A stretch of 33,114 bases of DNA from Spirogloea muscicola. Taxonomy: Eukaryota > Streptophyta > Zygnematophyceae > Spirogloeales > Spirogloeaceae. A program made the position numbers and the translations under genes. Of this stretch, positions 11,586-20,912 are shown piece after piece; positions within the stretch are counted from its first letter, which is position 1, and the number at the start of each line of letters is the position of its first letter. The notes under the pieces were generated by a model, which saw nothing but the letters and a program-made list of their open reading frames with translations, was not told the origin of the DNA and did no database searches. The DNA lies in NCBI GenBank assembly GCA_009602725.1, contig WELB01000288.1:32755-65868 (forward strand), given 5' to 3'.

Positions 11586-11904
11586 CTCTCTCCCTCTCCA
11601 ACCGCCGCCGCCGGCACCTTTTGCACCCCGAAAATGCACACACGTGGCCGCCCGTGAGCTGCTCTATCGGCCGCAAGCAACGCCGCCAGCTGCAAGGCTC
11701 GTTCTCACTGACGGTGGCGGGCCGCCACCACCACGTAGGCGCGTGCCCAGCACGCGCCTGTGTGTGGCAATCACCTGCCCGAGCCTGCGGCAAATGTGCC
11801 CACCGGACGCGTCGCCCCAGGGGCCAGCCCGCCCATGCCAGCGCCTGCAGCTTCGCAGAGACCTCCCCTCAAACGGGCACTCAGTAGTGACCTTAAAGGT
11901 CCTG

Positions 11905-12062
11905 ACACAGTCATCGTGCCAGCTGCCCTGCGCTTGTGGCTGTTTGCGTTCCTGATCCGCTGCTGAGTCCAACAAATTCTTCGCTTGATAGTGACACGGG
12001 CGAAAACTACGAGTCACGCTTCCTCCACGGCCTGCATGTGCTGTCAGCGTTGGAAGTAAGGA
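11905..12062 (+). repeat. Composite repeat tail block, copy A
   Basis: This block resembles 14930-15066: shared TCGTGCCAGC, CTGCTGAGTC(C/T)AACAAA, AGTCACGCT and CATGTGCTGTCA segments in the same order. It follows a left-end repeat copy (11535-11585), just as the second block follows 14191-14262. Both may therefore be internally different copies of one longer element. Confidence 0.55.
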
Positions 12063-14190
12063 AGAAGTCGTGCTCTTTTAGAGGCAGAGGCTGCAGGGAA
12101 TGAGCCGGAAAAGCATAGACGAAAAGTGGAGCAAGGCTTGGGCTGAGGCAATTGACTCGTAATGGGCAGGAATAGCGTCCATTTAGGCATCTGGCACACT
12201 TGCTGTTAGGGTGAGTCTCAGGTGATTAGTGTGCCTTCACGGCTCGGCTCCGAGCTGGATCATGCCTCTGCGCACTATAAATCAGAGAGGCCTCCATGTC
12301 GGAGCTCCATAGAGGCATAGTAGAGGCTCGCATGCGAACATCCCCGCTTGGCCATCCGCCACAATGACGAGGCATTGGCTGGGGGCAGTGCTTAAGACAG
12401 CGGCTCTTGGTGGTCGTCTCTCCTCAGCCTGAAGAGGTTGCTGTGCTCCTATTACGACTGCTAAGCTAGGCCCTGGCAGGTCCTGCCGGAAACCTGATGG
12501 CCATCACATGCCTGAGGCCTCTGCTGCCAAGTAGAGCCTGCAGTTTCTGCCACGATTGGCAAGCTGCACGGAGGAAGGCGACAAGCACAGGCCGGCAGCA
12601 GCCGCCCGTTCCACATCTCGCACTCTTGCCTGCATGCGCTTCTTCGCATACTGCAGCATGCAGAGGCATTTGCTTGCATCTGCGCGCTGGGCAGCACACT
12701 CAGGGATGGCAGGGTGCCTCCGCCCTTCCCCTGTGCATGTATAAGTGCTATTGAATGCGCTGGGACAGCCTCCAGAAACTTCGAGGAAGCGTATTACAAC
12801 GTCAGCAACTCTTGCCCCTCTCTTGCCTATCTATTTCAAGCTGTAGGCCGTGCAAGTTACGACATCGACCCATGGTCGGTCAACTATCGCCCACCTTGAA
12901 TGCCAGTTAGCAGAAAATCAACTGATGACGTCCATGACTCGCTGCAAGCCAGCTCCTGGTGGTGCCCTCTCTCGTGTACGCCACCTGGCTGGCCCCTTAG
13001 AGTGTTCTGAGTGCAGTGACTCCGACTTGCGGCAATTAACAGGGAGTATTGAGCACTCCTTTGTAGTGGCCACTTGCGTAGCTGCGTGGTTTGTGTAATC
13101 GGGCCCCTTGGGTTGATGTTTTGCTTGATGTTTTTGTTGTTACGGAGCTTACAAACGTCCAGCATCGAAGCACAGCGCTGGCCACACAGAGGGCAGTGCA
13201 GAGCATAGCAAGCTGCAGCATTACATCGACTACCCCCACTGCCATCAGCTCCTGCTAGCTGTAGTCGATATGTTTGGCTGTTTAGGTCCTCGATTACACA
13301 CTCTCCTTCAGAACATTGCCAAGCTAGGCTATGCACGATGCGCAGATGTGCTTAGGGCTGAGATGGGCTTGCTAGCTGCATATCTGTCGTGCTTGACGTC
13401 GAGTGTCGGCCTGTTTTGCAGCGTGCTCAGGCTCATGCTTTGCACCAGAAAGCTGGGCGGGCTCTAGTTGGTGGCAGAAGGGCTTCAAATTTGCCATCTG
13501 ATATTCAGGCATCGTTTAGCGACCTTTATGTGTTGACCCGTTGTTACTGAGCGGGTCAATTTGCAGTGAGTAATGTACGTCATCAGATGTGCTTGCCTTC
13601 GTACTTGGCCATGTAGGCCTTCAAATAGTTTCGCTTATACGAGAATCCACGTGGGTGAGCCTTATACAGTCCGGTAGGTCTGGACATGAATAGCCATCGC
13701 CCCCTCTTAGAGACTCCATGGAACCTGCCCCAAGTACCGTCCCCAGTTGACCCAGCTCGCCCGCCCCGCATCGTGGCCACGGGCGCAGCCCGCCACCCCT
13801 AGTGGCGTCACGTGTCCAAGAGGCGGCGCCAAGGCAAGCACGATGGAGCTTGGCGGGCATGTCTGCCAAAGCACACCGACCACTATTGGCAGCATTGGCT
13901 ACGTGGCAAGCGACATTGCGGACGGCAACCCCACTCAAGCCTGGTTCCTGTGGAGGCCTCCTACACTGATGATTGCATCAGATGATTGTATCAGGACACG
14001 GCAGCCAGGGCAGGGCTGACGAGGGGCTTTTACTTGTCGAGGTGGGCGGCTCCAGATGCTGTGCACGCACGCGCACAGCACCTGCGGGGCCGGGCCGCCA
14101 ACCTGCCTATGGTGGCTCTGCTCGTACGAGGACAGGCAAGGCAGTGGGCGGAAAAAGGAAATGCGTGTATATTAAGAGATGGGGAGGGAG
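12063..14190. other. No confidently supported gene; isolated exon-like frames
   Basis: On the plus strand, 13422-13550 is an open 43-codon stretch after a CTGTTTTGCAG acceptor. It starts RAQAHALHQKAGRALVGGRR and ends at TGA 13548-13550. A different frame is open from about 13170 to 13467. On the minus strand, about 12660-12500 is open and basic (YAKKRMQARVRDVERAAAAG). No domain, start codon and phase chain could be assembled from these. Confidence 0.35.
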
Positions 14191-14262
14191 AAGAAGTGCT
14201 CGCCCATTGAGGATAGGGGCTGGAAAAGCCAGCCCAAAAAAGAATGAACAAAGGTCGAGAAG
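14191..14262 (+). repeat. Dispersed repeat, copy 3 (well-preserved core)
   Basis: This is the best-preserved core: GCTCGCCCATTGAGGATAGG, then GGGGCTGGAAAAGCCAGCCC and AAAAAAGAATGAACAAAG. The core is an inverted repeat (GGGCTGG/CCAGCCC) that can form a short hairpin. The minus-oriented copy at 27171-27240 is nearly identical across this segment. Confidence 0.75.
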
Positions 14263-14929
14263 GGGGCCAGGGGAAGCGAAAAGCCTGCCCGAAATGGTTT
14301 GAAGGGGCCTGAAACAAGGGACAAGCATTCAAAGATGTACGTCACCTGCTGCTTAGCCGGCTCGCTCAATAACCTCGTGACAAGCAAGTACAGGCCGCAA
14401 AATGATATCCAATCATCGGACGGCAAAAGAGAGGAGGGTGGGGGCTGCTGGCGGGTCCTCCCCGCTGACTGCCACAGGGCCATGGCCGCCGTCGAGAGTT
14501 GCCAGCCGCCAGAGCGGCGGAGCGGCGGCGCCGGCATGGCAGCTGCTGCGTTAGAGAGAGTGGGCCCTGGCGCCCGCCATTACCCCACTTGGCCGTCCAT
14601 CTCCGAGCTCCGGCTCACGGCGGCGCCGCCGTGCCCGCGAGCACATGGGGGCGGGCTGCAGCCGCCAGGCAGAGGCGCTGACGAGCGGGTTACTGTGATG
14701 GTAGAGGGTCTTCTTTGTCGTGATGGCGACGGCTCCGCCAGCGGGAGGACCTGAGAAAGGCCGTTCTCATTGAGACCGCACTTGGACTAGCGTGCTGGCA
14801 GCCCAAGGCTGGCGAGCTCGGCGAGAGCTCCCCTGCTTTCTAGCCCCGACGACCATCTTTCAACGACGTGCACCCGTACGCCGGACTCGACCCCTCGCTT
14901 TCTTGACCTCCTGTTGACGTTGTCGTGCC

Positions 14930-15066
14930 AGCCCTGAGCTTCTGATGGCTGTTGATCTGCTGCTGAGTCTAACAAAGTCTTTCCCTCGCTAGTCATACGG
15001 GGCAAGGACCACCAGTCACGCTACCTCAGTGACCTTCATGTGCTGTCAACGTCGTTGAGGAGGTAA
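14930..15066 (+). repeat. Composite repeat tail block, copy B
   Basis: This is the second copy of the block at 11905-12062, about 3 kb downstream in the same orientation. Reverse-strand translations of both share the short string LLDSAADQ, which may only reflect DNA similarity. Confidence 0.55.
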
Positions 15067-16635
15067 TGAACAGAAATTTTCTATCCTCTGCTCTTAGTGC
15101 TTCCACAATTGTGTCAAACATCAGTCAACGTTGCGTGGTCATGGCTGTGGGCGGCACAAGACGGGAGCGCCGCAGGAAAGACACGCCATGAGCTGGTCTG
15201 CTCTCCATTGAGGGGGATCATTTTAAGATCCAATATGTATTTACATATTTCTTGTGCATAGGGTCAGGCTTACATCACACAGGGTCAGCCCTGAACAATG
15301 TCAGCCACTTTCAAGATAAGCTTACTTTGTCAACCAGCAGACAGGGGGTGCCGCCAAAATGCTTGCACACAACCATGGAGTTGGAGGGGGTGTGTGCTAT
15401 GTCCAGCTGGCAGCCTTTGAGGTCCTTCGTTGACATCCTTATGACGTTGGGTACAATCAAATACACATGCCTCCTCAGTGGGCACTAGAGAAGCTATTGG
15501 TCTACCTGATTAGCTTGCATGCTACATTGCGTCGTAGTTGCATATAGCTGGCCCTTTGCACCTTGCTTCCTTGACAGTTTTCGTTCTCAGTCTCCGGCAT
15601 CAGCAGCCGCTTATCACGGCAGGCCCGGCTATGATGTACAAGGAAGCTCTAGGTAGTCCCCGCAGGTGCCTGCCATAGAACCTTGACCGCCAACTACCAC
15701 TACGAAACCGCGCAGCCTTGCTTCCAATTGACTTGCTTCCAACACGTATCAAAGCTCCAGCCGTGGCGGTTTGACTGTGCATTGACACTAACTTCTATTG
15801 TAACAGATTGAGGATGACGACCCACGTTGCAGCAGCAGCAGGGCTGGCAAACCATGTTGGGGCTGGTGTGAGGATGTGATATTTCTTCATGCCTGGCCAG
15901 CCAGGACCTGTTAAGGTCTAGGGTTCAGCTTTTGGTATGTCTTGTAGGCTAGTACAGGCATGCAACAGTCTCTTCAGGCTGAGCCGAGGAGACCGTCAGC
16001 GGCCTTGTCCACTGCAGTGACAGCAGCCAATGCTTCGTCAATCTGGCGGCTGACCGAGCAGGAGTGACCCTCCTTTGCTATTGCTTTGCGTTGGAGCTTC
16101 CAAATGGCGGCCTCTTTGGCATGTTGCCCAGATACATATGCAACTTGCTTGTTGAGTAAGACTCTACTACTTCAGGCAGAATGTGCGCCTGTCATCATAT
16201 CTACAGCAACTAGGAAAGTGAACTGGATGCCTCTGCCTCTTTCGCTATTCCTAGATTATGCAAGCTACCTTCCTCACCCCAAGCCTTGCAGCACTCGTGT
16301 ACTTTCCCCCGGCTGGCTCCTTGCAGCCACTGCCTTTAGTAGTGGATGAGTAATGGATTCTAATTCTGTTTTGTACACGGTAGAGTTTATCCAGCAGAAG
16401 AGAAAATGCGGCTGATACAGAATATAGAGGTCATTGAGGAGCAGTCATTGGTGGTCTTTGCCCGTTCATAAGTAGCGAGGGACAAAGCTTAGACGCCGAA
16501 TTGATTCCCAGAAAGCAGCAGCGAATAAGCAGCGCAGGGCAGCTGGCATGACGACTGCGTCAGTCGTCCAAGCAAGCGAAGGCCGAGCAGTTCATCACGT
16601 CAACAGGAAGGGGGTCGGCGGGCAGGAGGGCAGGG
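15067..16635. other. Intergenic, nothing recognised
   Basis: Only short unsupported frames occur on either strand (for example 15252-15488 and 16086-16349). None has splice support, a domain or a continuous phase chain. Confidence 0.45.
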
Positions 16636-17735
16636 ATGCGTAGTCGTGCTCGCCAGACTCATGGCCAGGATGCCATCAGGCCGGGCCCAGTGCAGGGCCT
16701 CCGTGGAAGATCTTCGCTTCGCTTCTTGTCCATTCCTTGGGGCTGGCTCTCTCTGTTCATTCCCTTTTGTTTTTCGCCCACCCCCAACCCGACCGTTGGC
16801 GCGCCCGCGCTTGCCCCCCGCGCCGCCGCCGCCGCCGCCGCGGCGGCGGCGGCGGTCCTTTCGCCCCCCGCTGCCGCCGGCTGGCGAGCTGGCGCCGACG
16901 AGCTCATGGCCGCGCCAGGCCCCGGGGCTTCTTCGGGCGCCACGCTCAAGGCCGCGCCAGACCCTGCCCCCGCCCCTCTGGTTGCCTCGCCGCTGCCGAG
17001 TTCCCCCGGTCACCCTCGGCTGGGCAGCAGTTCCCCGTGCCTGCGCCAGCGACAGCTGCTCCTCCCGACGCTTCAAGCCCCGCGGCGGCGGCCTCGGGCG
17101 CCCCGGCCTCCTCTACCCCGGCGGGAGCCGAGCTCGTCCTCCCCTACCAAGCGCCTCCTGTCTTCACGGGCAGCNNNNNNNNNNNNNNNNNNNNNNNNNN
17201 NNNNNNNNNNNNNNNNNNNNNNNNNNNNNNNNNNNNNNNNNNNNNNNNNNNNNNNNNNNNNNNNNNNNNNNNNNNNNNNNNNNNNNNNNNNNNNNNNNNN
17301 NNNNNNNNNNNNNNNNNNNNNNNNNNNNNNNNNNNNNNNNNNNNNNNNNNNNNNNNNNNNNNNNNNNNNNNNNNNNNNNNNNNNNNNNNNNNNNNNNNNN
17401 NNNNNNNNNNNNNNNNNNNNNNNNNNNNNNNNNNNNNNNNNNNNNNNNNNNNNNNNNNNNNNNNNNNNNNNNNNNNNNNNNNNNNNNNNNNNNNNNNNNN
17501 NNNNNNNNNNNNNNNNNNNNNNNNNNNNNNNNNNNNNNNNNNNNNNNNNNNNNNNNNNNNNNNNNNNNNNNNNNNNNNNNNNNNNNNNNNNNNNNNNNNN
17601 NNNNNNNNNNNNNNNNNNNNNNNNNNNNNNNNTTCCTCAACCTCCTCTAGCAGCTCCACAAGCGGTACCGGTCGAGTCGACATGGCCCCCGTCAGCACGG
17701 CTCCCCCCGCTCTGTGGCACCTCCGGCCCTCCTAG
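16636..17735 (+). CDS. Ala/Pro/Ser-rich protein interrupted by assembly gap
   Basis: The 3' part is convincing. Before the gap the frame reads QQFPVPAPATAAPPDASSPA and ends LVLPYQAPPVFTGS. After the gap the same frame reads SSTSSSSSTSGTGRVDMAPV and stops at TAG 17733-17735. TGTAA follows 76 bases after the stop. The composition suggests a secreted, cell-wall or low-complexity protein. The 5' part is uncertain. An ATG at 16636 opens a frame with a hydrophobic stretch (FLSIPWGWLSLFIPFCFS) and a poly-Ala run. That frame differs from the one entering the gap, so an unseen intron, a sequence error or a wrong start is needed. The gap of 458 Ns probably hides low-complexity or repetitive sequence. 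Confidence 0.4.
17175..17632. other. Assembly gap (458 N)
   Basis: An unbroken run of N lies inside the Ala/Pro/Ser-rich frame. It is not biological sequence, and translations across it are meaningless. Confidence 1.
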
Positions 17736-17810
17736 TATAGGGCGTCTTTTCATGTAGCCACATTCTTTGCGCTGCATTCTTTGCACTTTCTGCATTTTCT
17801 GCCTGAACAA

Positions 17811-17815
17811 TGTAA
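17811..17815 (+). terminator. TGTAA poly(A) signal
   Basis: It lies 76 bases after the TAG stop at 17733-17735, in a T-rich 3' UTR-like stretch. The spacing is well suited to a chlorophyte poly(A) signal. Confidence 0.65.
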
Positions 17816-18070
17816 TGGCTTGAATTGGCCTCGCTTTAATTTCATGCGCACCGCGCGCCTTCTCTCTTGGGGCTGGCTTCTCCCAGCCACCAGTCAATCT
17901 GGCCGCGCTTGCCTCTTCTGCGTGTGAAAATCCTCCGCAGGTCTTTCCGCTAGCAGAGTTATGGACATCACCACGGGATCTCACGCAAAGTCTCACAATG
18001 TCCATGGGGCGGAAGGCGCTGACTAACGGTGGCAGCCCGCCACAGGAAAAAGCAAGCAAGCGCCACAGGA

Positions 18071-18236
18071 AAGAAGAAGGCTCGCCCATAAAGAAAGAGG
18101 GGCTGGCAAAGCTAGCCCAAAAAGAGTGGACAATGTCCAAAGCCGAAGAATGAGAAGCCGAGGAAGGACTCCTCTACACTACCAATCACGACAACATACT
18201 AGGGAAGCTCAGTACCCGCGAGTGAGCAACATCAGG
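18071..18236 (+). repeat. Dispersed repeat, copy 4
   Basis: It has the left end GGCTCGCCCATAAAGAAAGA, the core GGGGCTGGCAAAGCTAGCCC and the right end GCTCAGTACCCGCGAGTGAG. It matches the inverse of 11335-11480 over most of its length. It ends about 155 bases before the ATG of the small secreted protein gene, so it sits in that gene's promoter or 5' UTR. Confidence 0.65.
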
Positions 18237-18354
18237 TCCGAGTAGCTCGAGGCAGGGAAGGAGGCACTCCGCCGAGACCCGGAGGCCGAGGAAAGGAGCG
18301 GACGGGAGGCCATTGGGAAAAGCCCCTTTTCTCTTGGCTGAACCCCAGAGCCCA

Positions 18355-18363
18355 AAACCCTAA
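18355..18363 (+). promoter_or_regulatory. Telo-box-like AAACCCTAA
   Basis: A perfect AAACCCTAA lies 28 bases upstream of the ATG at 18392. In plants this motif is a promoter/5' leader element of many housekeeping genes. It also matches one telomere repeat unit. One copy can occur by chance. Confidence 0.35.
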
Positions 18364-18391
18364 CCCCGAATCCTGAGAACCCCTGGACCCT

Positions 18392-19787
18392 ATGGCCATG
18401 GCGGCGGCGGGCCTCCTCGCGGCGCTGCTGGTGGCGGCGGCGGTGGCGGCGGCGGCGCCCGTTGCCGCCGCCAAGAAGCCGCGCGAGGGCGGCGGCCACA
18501 AATCCGTCGGAATGCTGGTGGGCGTTCCCGAATCATCACCACATAGCCTTAAATCTCCAAGTCCATAGCGCGATCCTGCACAGTAGTCACTTGGAATTTG
18601 GGCTGAGGCTGTAGGATGCACGCTCGGCGTCCGGAGTTTGGGTTGTATGGGCTATGAAATTTGGATCATGGGTTATGGGTTGGATTTATGGGTTCACTCG
18701 GATGTAGAACGGCGCGCAATGTAAGGCCGGCTCTCAGTCAGCCACGCGAGTTGGTGACACTCCTGAGTCGTCTTCCAAACAGCAGGCTGGCCAGGGAGAG
18801 GTCTGCTGTCCCGCTCCTTGGCGAAAACAGATAGTTCTCAATTTCTAGGATTTGCTACTCTGACATGCGGTGTGCTGCTGAGTATTCAGGAGGAGGAGCT
18901 CCAGGAACGCAGAGTGCAATGCACAGCCGACAGCTGGAGGTCTCCGAACTACTGCTCACACTCTACCCATGGCTCTGAGCATGATAGGAGTTGTCGTGTT
19001 GAGCCAGCAAGCCTTGACGTCTGTAGAAGTGCTCTTTGAAGCTCTCTGGGATCTGTCTCACTTTCTTAAGGCTGATGTCCTTGGCAGAGGGGCCCTTGGC
19101 AAGCATTGCCAAACTAGCAACATCGCTCGAGAGAACTGCGTTCTTCGATGCATCTCCAATATCTGCTACGCTGAGGTTTACGCTGGAGACCCGGTATAAC
19201 GCAATCTGTGCCACAACCATACTTTCAAAACCATTTGCCCATTCACAAGACAGGCTTCCCGTTGTTCTAGATGTGGACCCATACTTCTGCAGCTGATGCA
19301 TTGAGAGTCTTGTGCACTATAGAGATTGGGGTTCAGGCTTCAGGCCTCAGCATCCTCAGTAGCATTGCTTGGTGAACTTGCTCTAGGTGCTTGATCATTG
19401 GGTTTGTGAAACCCCCTGCTGGTCTTCATTGGTCAGTCAGTCAAGTTGTCTGCTTGACAATTCTGCGGCTTGATGGTATGCAGCTGGAGGAAGGGGAAAT
19501 TGATGCTCTTAGGGGTTGGCAATACCGCTCCTGCACTCGGAGGTTTGCTGAACTACCCTGCCATGGATCCCTCACACAGGACCTCTTAATCTGGATTTCT
19601 GAAGTTGTGTACCTAGTCTTCAGATTTTGTTATCATACTTAGCACTGATGCGATTGCCCTTGTACAGCTACTCTTGTATACACAATCTTCAAGCCATTTT
19701 CGTGACTCTCTTATGTCGATTAATCTGCCTTCCTGCCCATTTTTCTCAAACATGCTGTTGCTATCAAATAGGGAGTGGAACACATGA
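18392..19787 (+). CDS. Small secreted six-cysteine protein, DUF4787-like
   Basis: The exons are 18392-18517, 18783-18800, 18890-18939, 19088-19193, 19484-19542 and 19772-19787. All have GT-AG borders and phase agrees throughout, giving 124 residues. Residues 1-27 form a signal peptide or signal anchor (MAMAAAGLLAALLVAAAVAA). The mature part has cysteines at 59, 72, 82, 86, 91 and 117. The diagnostic stretch is ARENCVLRCISNICYAEVYA followed by GDPLEEGEIDALRG and a final cysteine before RREWNT. From memory this ENC..xC....CY....DPLEEGE pattern is that of the uncharacterised DUF4787-type family of small eukaryotic proteins. I could not search to confirm it. Six cysteines suggest three disulfides in the secretory pathway or outside the cell. 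The function is unknown. The 18-base second exon is the least certain piece. Confidence 0.72.
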
Positions 19788-20712
19788 GCCGTTGCCAACG
19801 GCCGGTGCTTACGACTTCCAGGCAACAGCCATGGTGGACTGTAGCCTACGCCCTGCAACTTTCAAGGTGATAGTTGTTTGAAGCAAACAATGAAGGCCCA
19901 TGCTCTTCACCACTTATTGGATTCTTTGCTCCTGATCCATCCACAGCCATTTCACAATGTCTACTGGATGATGCTTCGATATGCTGGGAGCTGCAGTGAT
20001 AGCCATGCCTCCATGGTTGACCTCATTAAGTTTTTCTGCTTGTCTCAACTGCTTGTCTCATCTAACTCTCTCTGCACTTGCCTTCTGCTCAGTGTGTGCG
20101 AGGATAGCCTGGGCCTCAAAGATGAGGTAGAAAGCTTCTCTGCTTCTCTGGAGGGACCCTAGTTATGGTGCCCATGGCCAATTGTGGCTCTTGGATACGG
20201 AGTCTGCAATTTAGAGTCGTCAGAAACTCTCATCATGTCCTCCAAGTATCTAGACTGATGCTTACAACTCTCCCTTCAAACACCACTTTCGTTTACCTTT
20301 AGCAAGGGCCCTGGATCGTGCCCCAAATTATTGAATGACAACAGGCTATTGTTACCATAGTGAAGACTGTGATGGACACGTCACTTAGTGGAGATAACTT
20401 AGCCCAATCATCTTCTAGTTGTAAGTAAGCTTACAGACGATGCGCTAGGTACAACGACAGCGAGTGCCACGTCCAAGAGGCACCCTCAAACGAGCTAGGG
20501 CAGTGTGCATTGCCAGACTGATGCAGCAGCCAAGGGCGGCCATTAGCGGTTAGTCCCGCTTCAGTGTGCATGATAAAAAATCACAAGACAACCTCCGAAC
20601 ATCTCAGGAACATCATGATTGTTCATTCATCTAGCCACTCTGCTTACCAACTCATTGCATGAAGCATATACGGCCCATGGGACCAAATGTTTCTTATAGG
20701 GAATCGCAGTTG
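19788..20712. other. 3' region between convergent genes
   Basis: This region lies between the stop of the small secreted protein gene and the 3' UTR of the permease gene. TGTAA on the plus strand at 20420-20424 and TGTAA on the minus strand at 20720-20716 are plausible ends of the two convergent transcripts. A short cysteine-containing frame before 20520 was considered as an exon and rejected. Confidence 0.5.
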
Positions 20713-20715
20713 CCC

Positions 20716-20720
20716 TTACA
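20716..20720 (-). terminator. TGTAA (minus strand) poly(A) signal
   Basis: It lies 192 bases beyond the TAA stop (20915-20913) of the Patched/NPC1-like gene on the same strand, a reasonable 3' UTR length. Confidence 0.5.
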
Positions 20721-20912
20721 GTAGTGTCTCTTGCCTGATCTGGGAGAGACTTTTCTTATGACTGCTGCCTTTGATGCATAACAAATGACCACATAATAGC
20801 ACACCTCCCAGGGAGTCCAACATCGATGCCTGGGAGTCATTATGGTGAGATGAGTACTAACAAGGGTTGACAAGTAAACAAGGTGGAAAATGGTCCCACA
20901 ACTTGAAATGCG

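Noticed and set aside
12884-13336. Zinc-finger-like CPLCGQRC in a 150-codon minus-strand frame
   Set aside because: There is only one pair of CxxC-type cysteines with no matching second half. The frame does not begin with ATG, and a plus-strand frame overlaps it.
13170-13467. About 100-codon open plus-strand frame after a possible acceptor
   Set aside because: It has no donor or upstream exon in phase, no domain, and competes with the frame of the 13422-13550 stretch.
19772-20520. Alternative 3' exons for the secreted protein gene ending in a cysteine-rich RCARYNDSECHVQ frame
   Set aside because: The preceding conserved exon ends in phase 2, which reads the exon at 19772 to a TGA after five codons. 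That gives an ending like the family's, and the alternative breaks phase.
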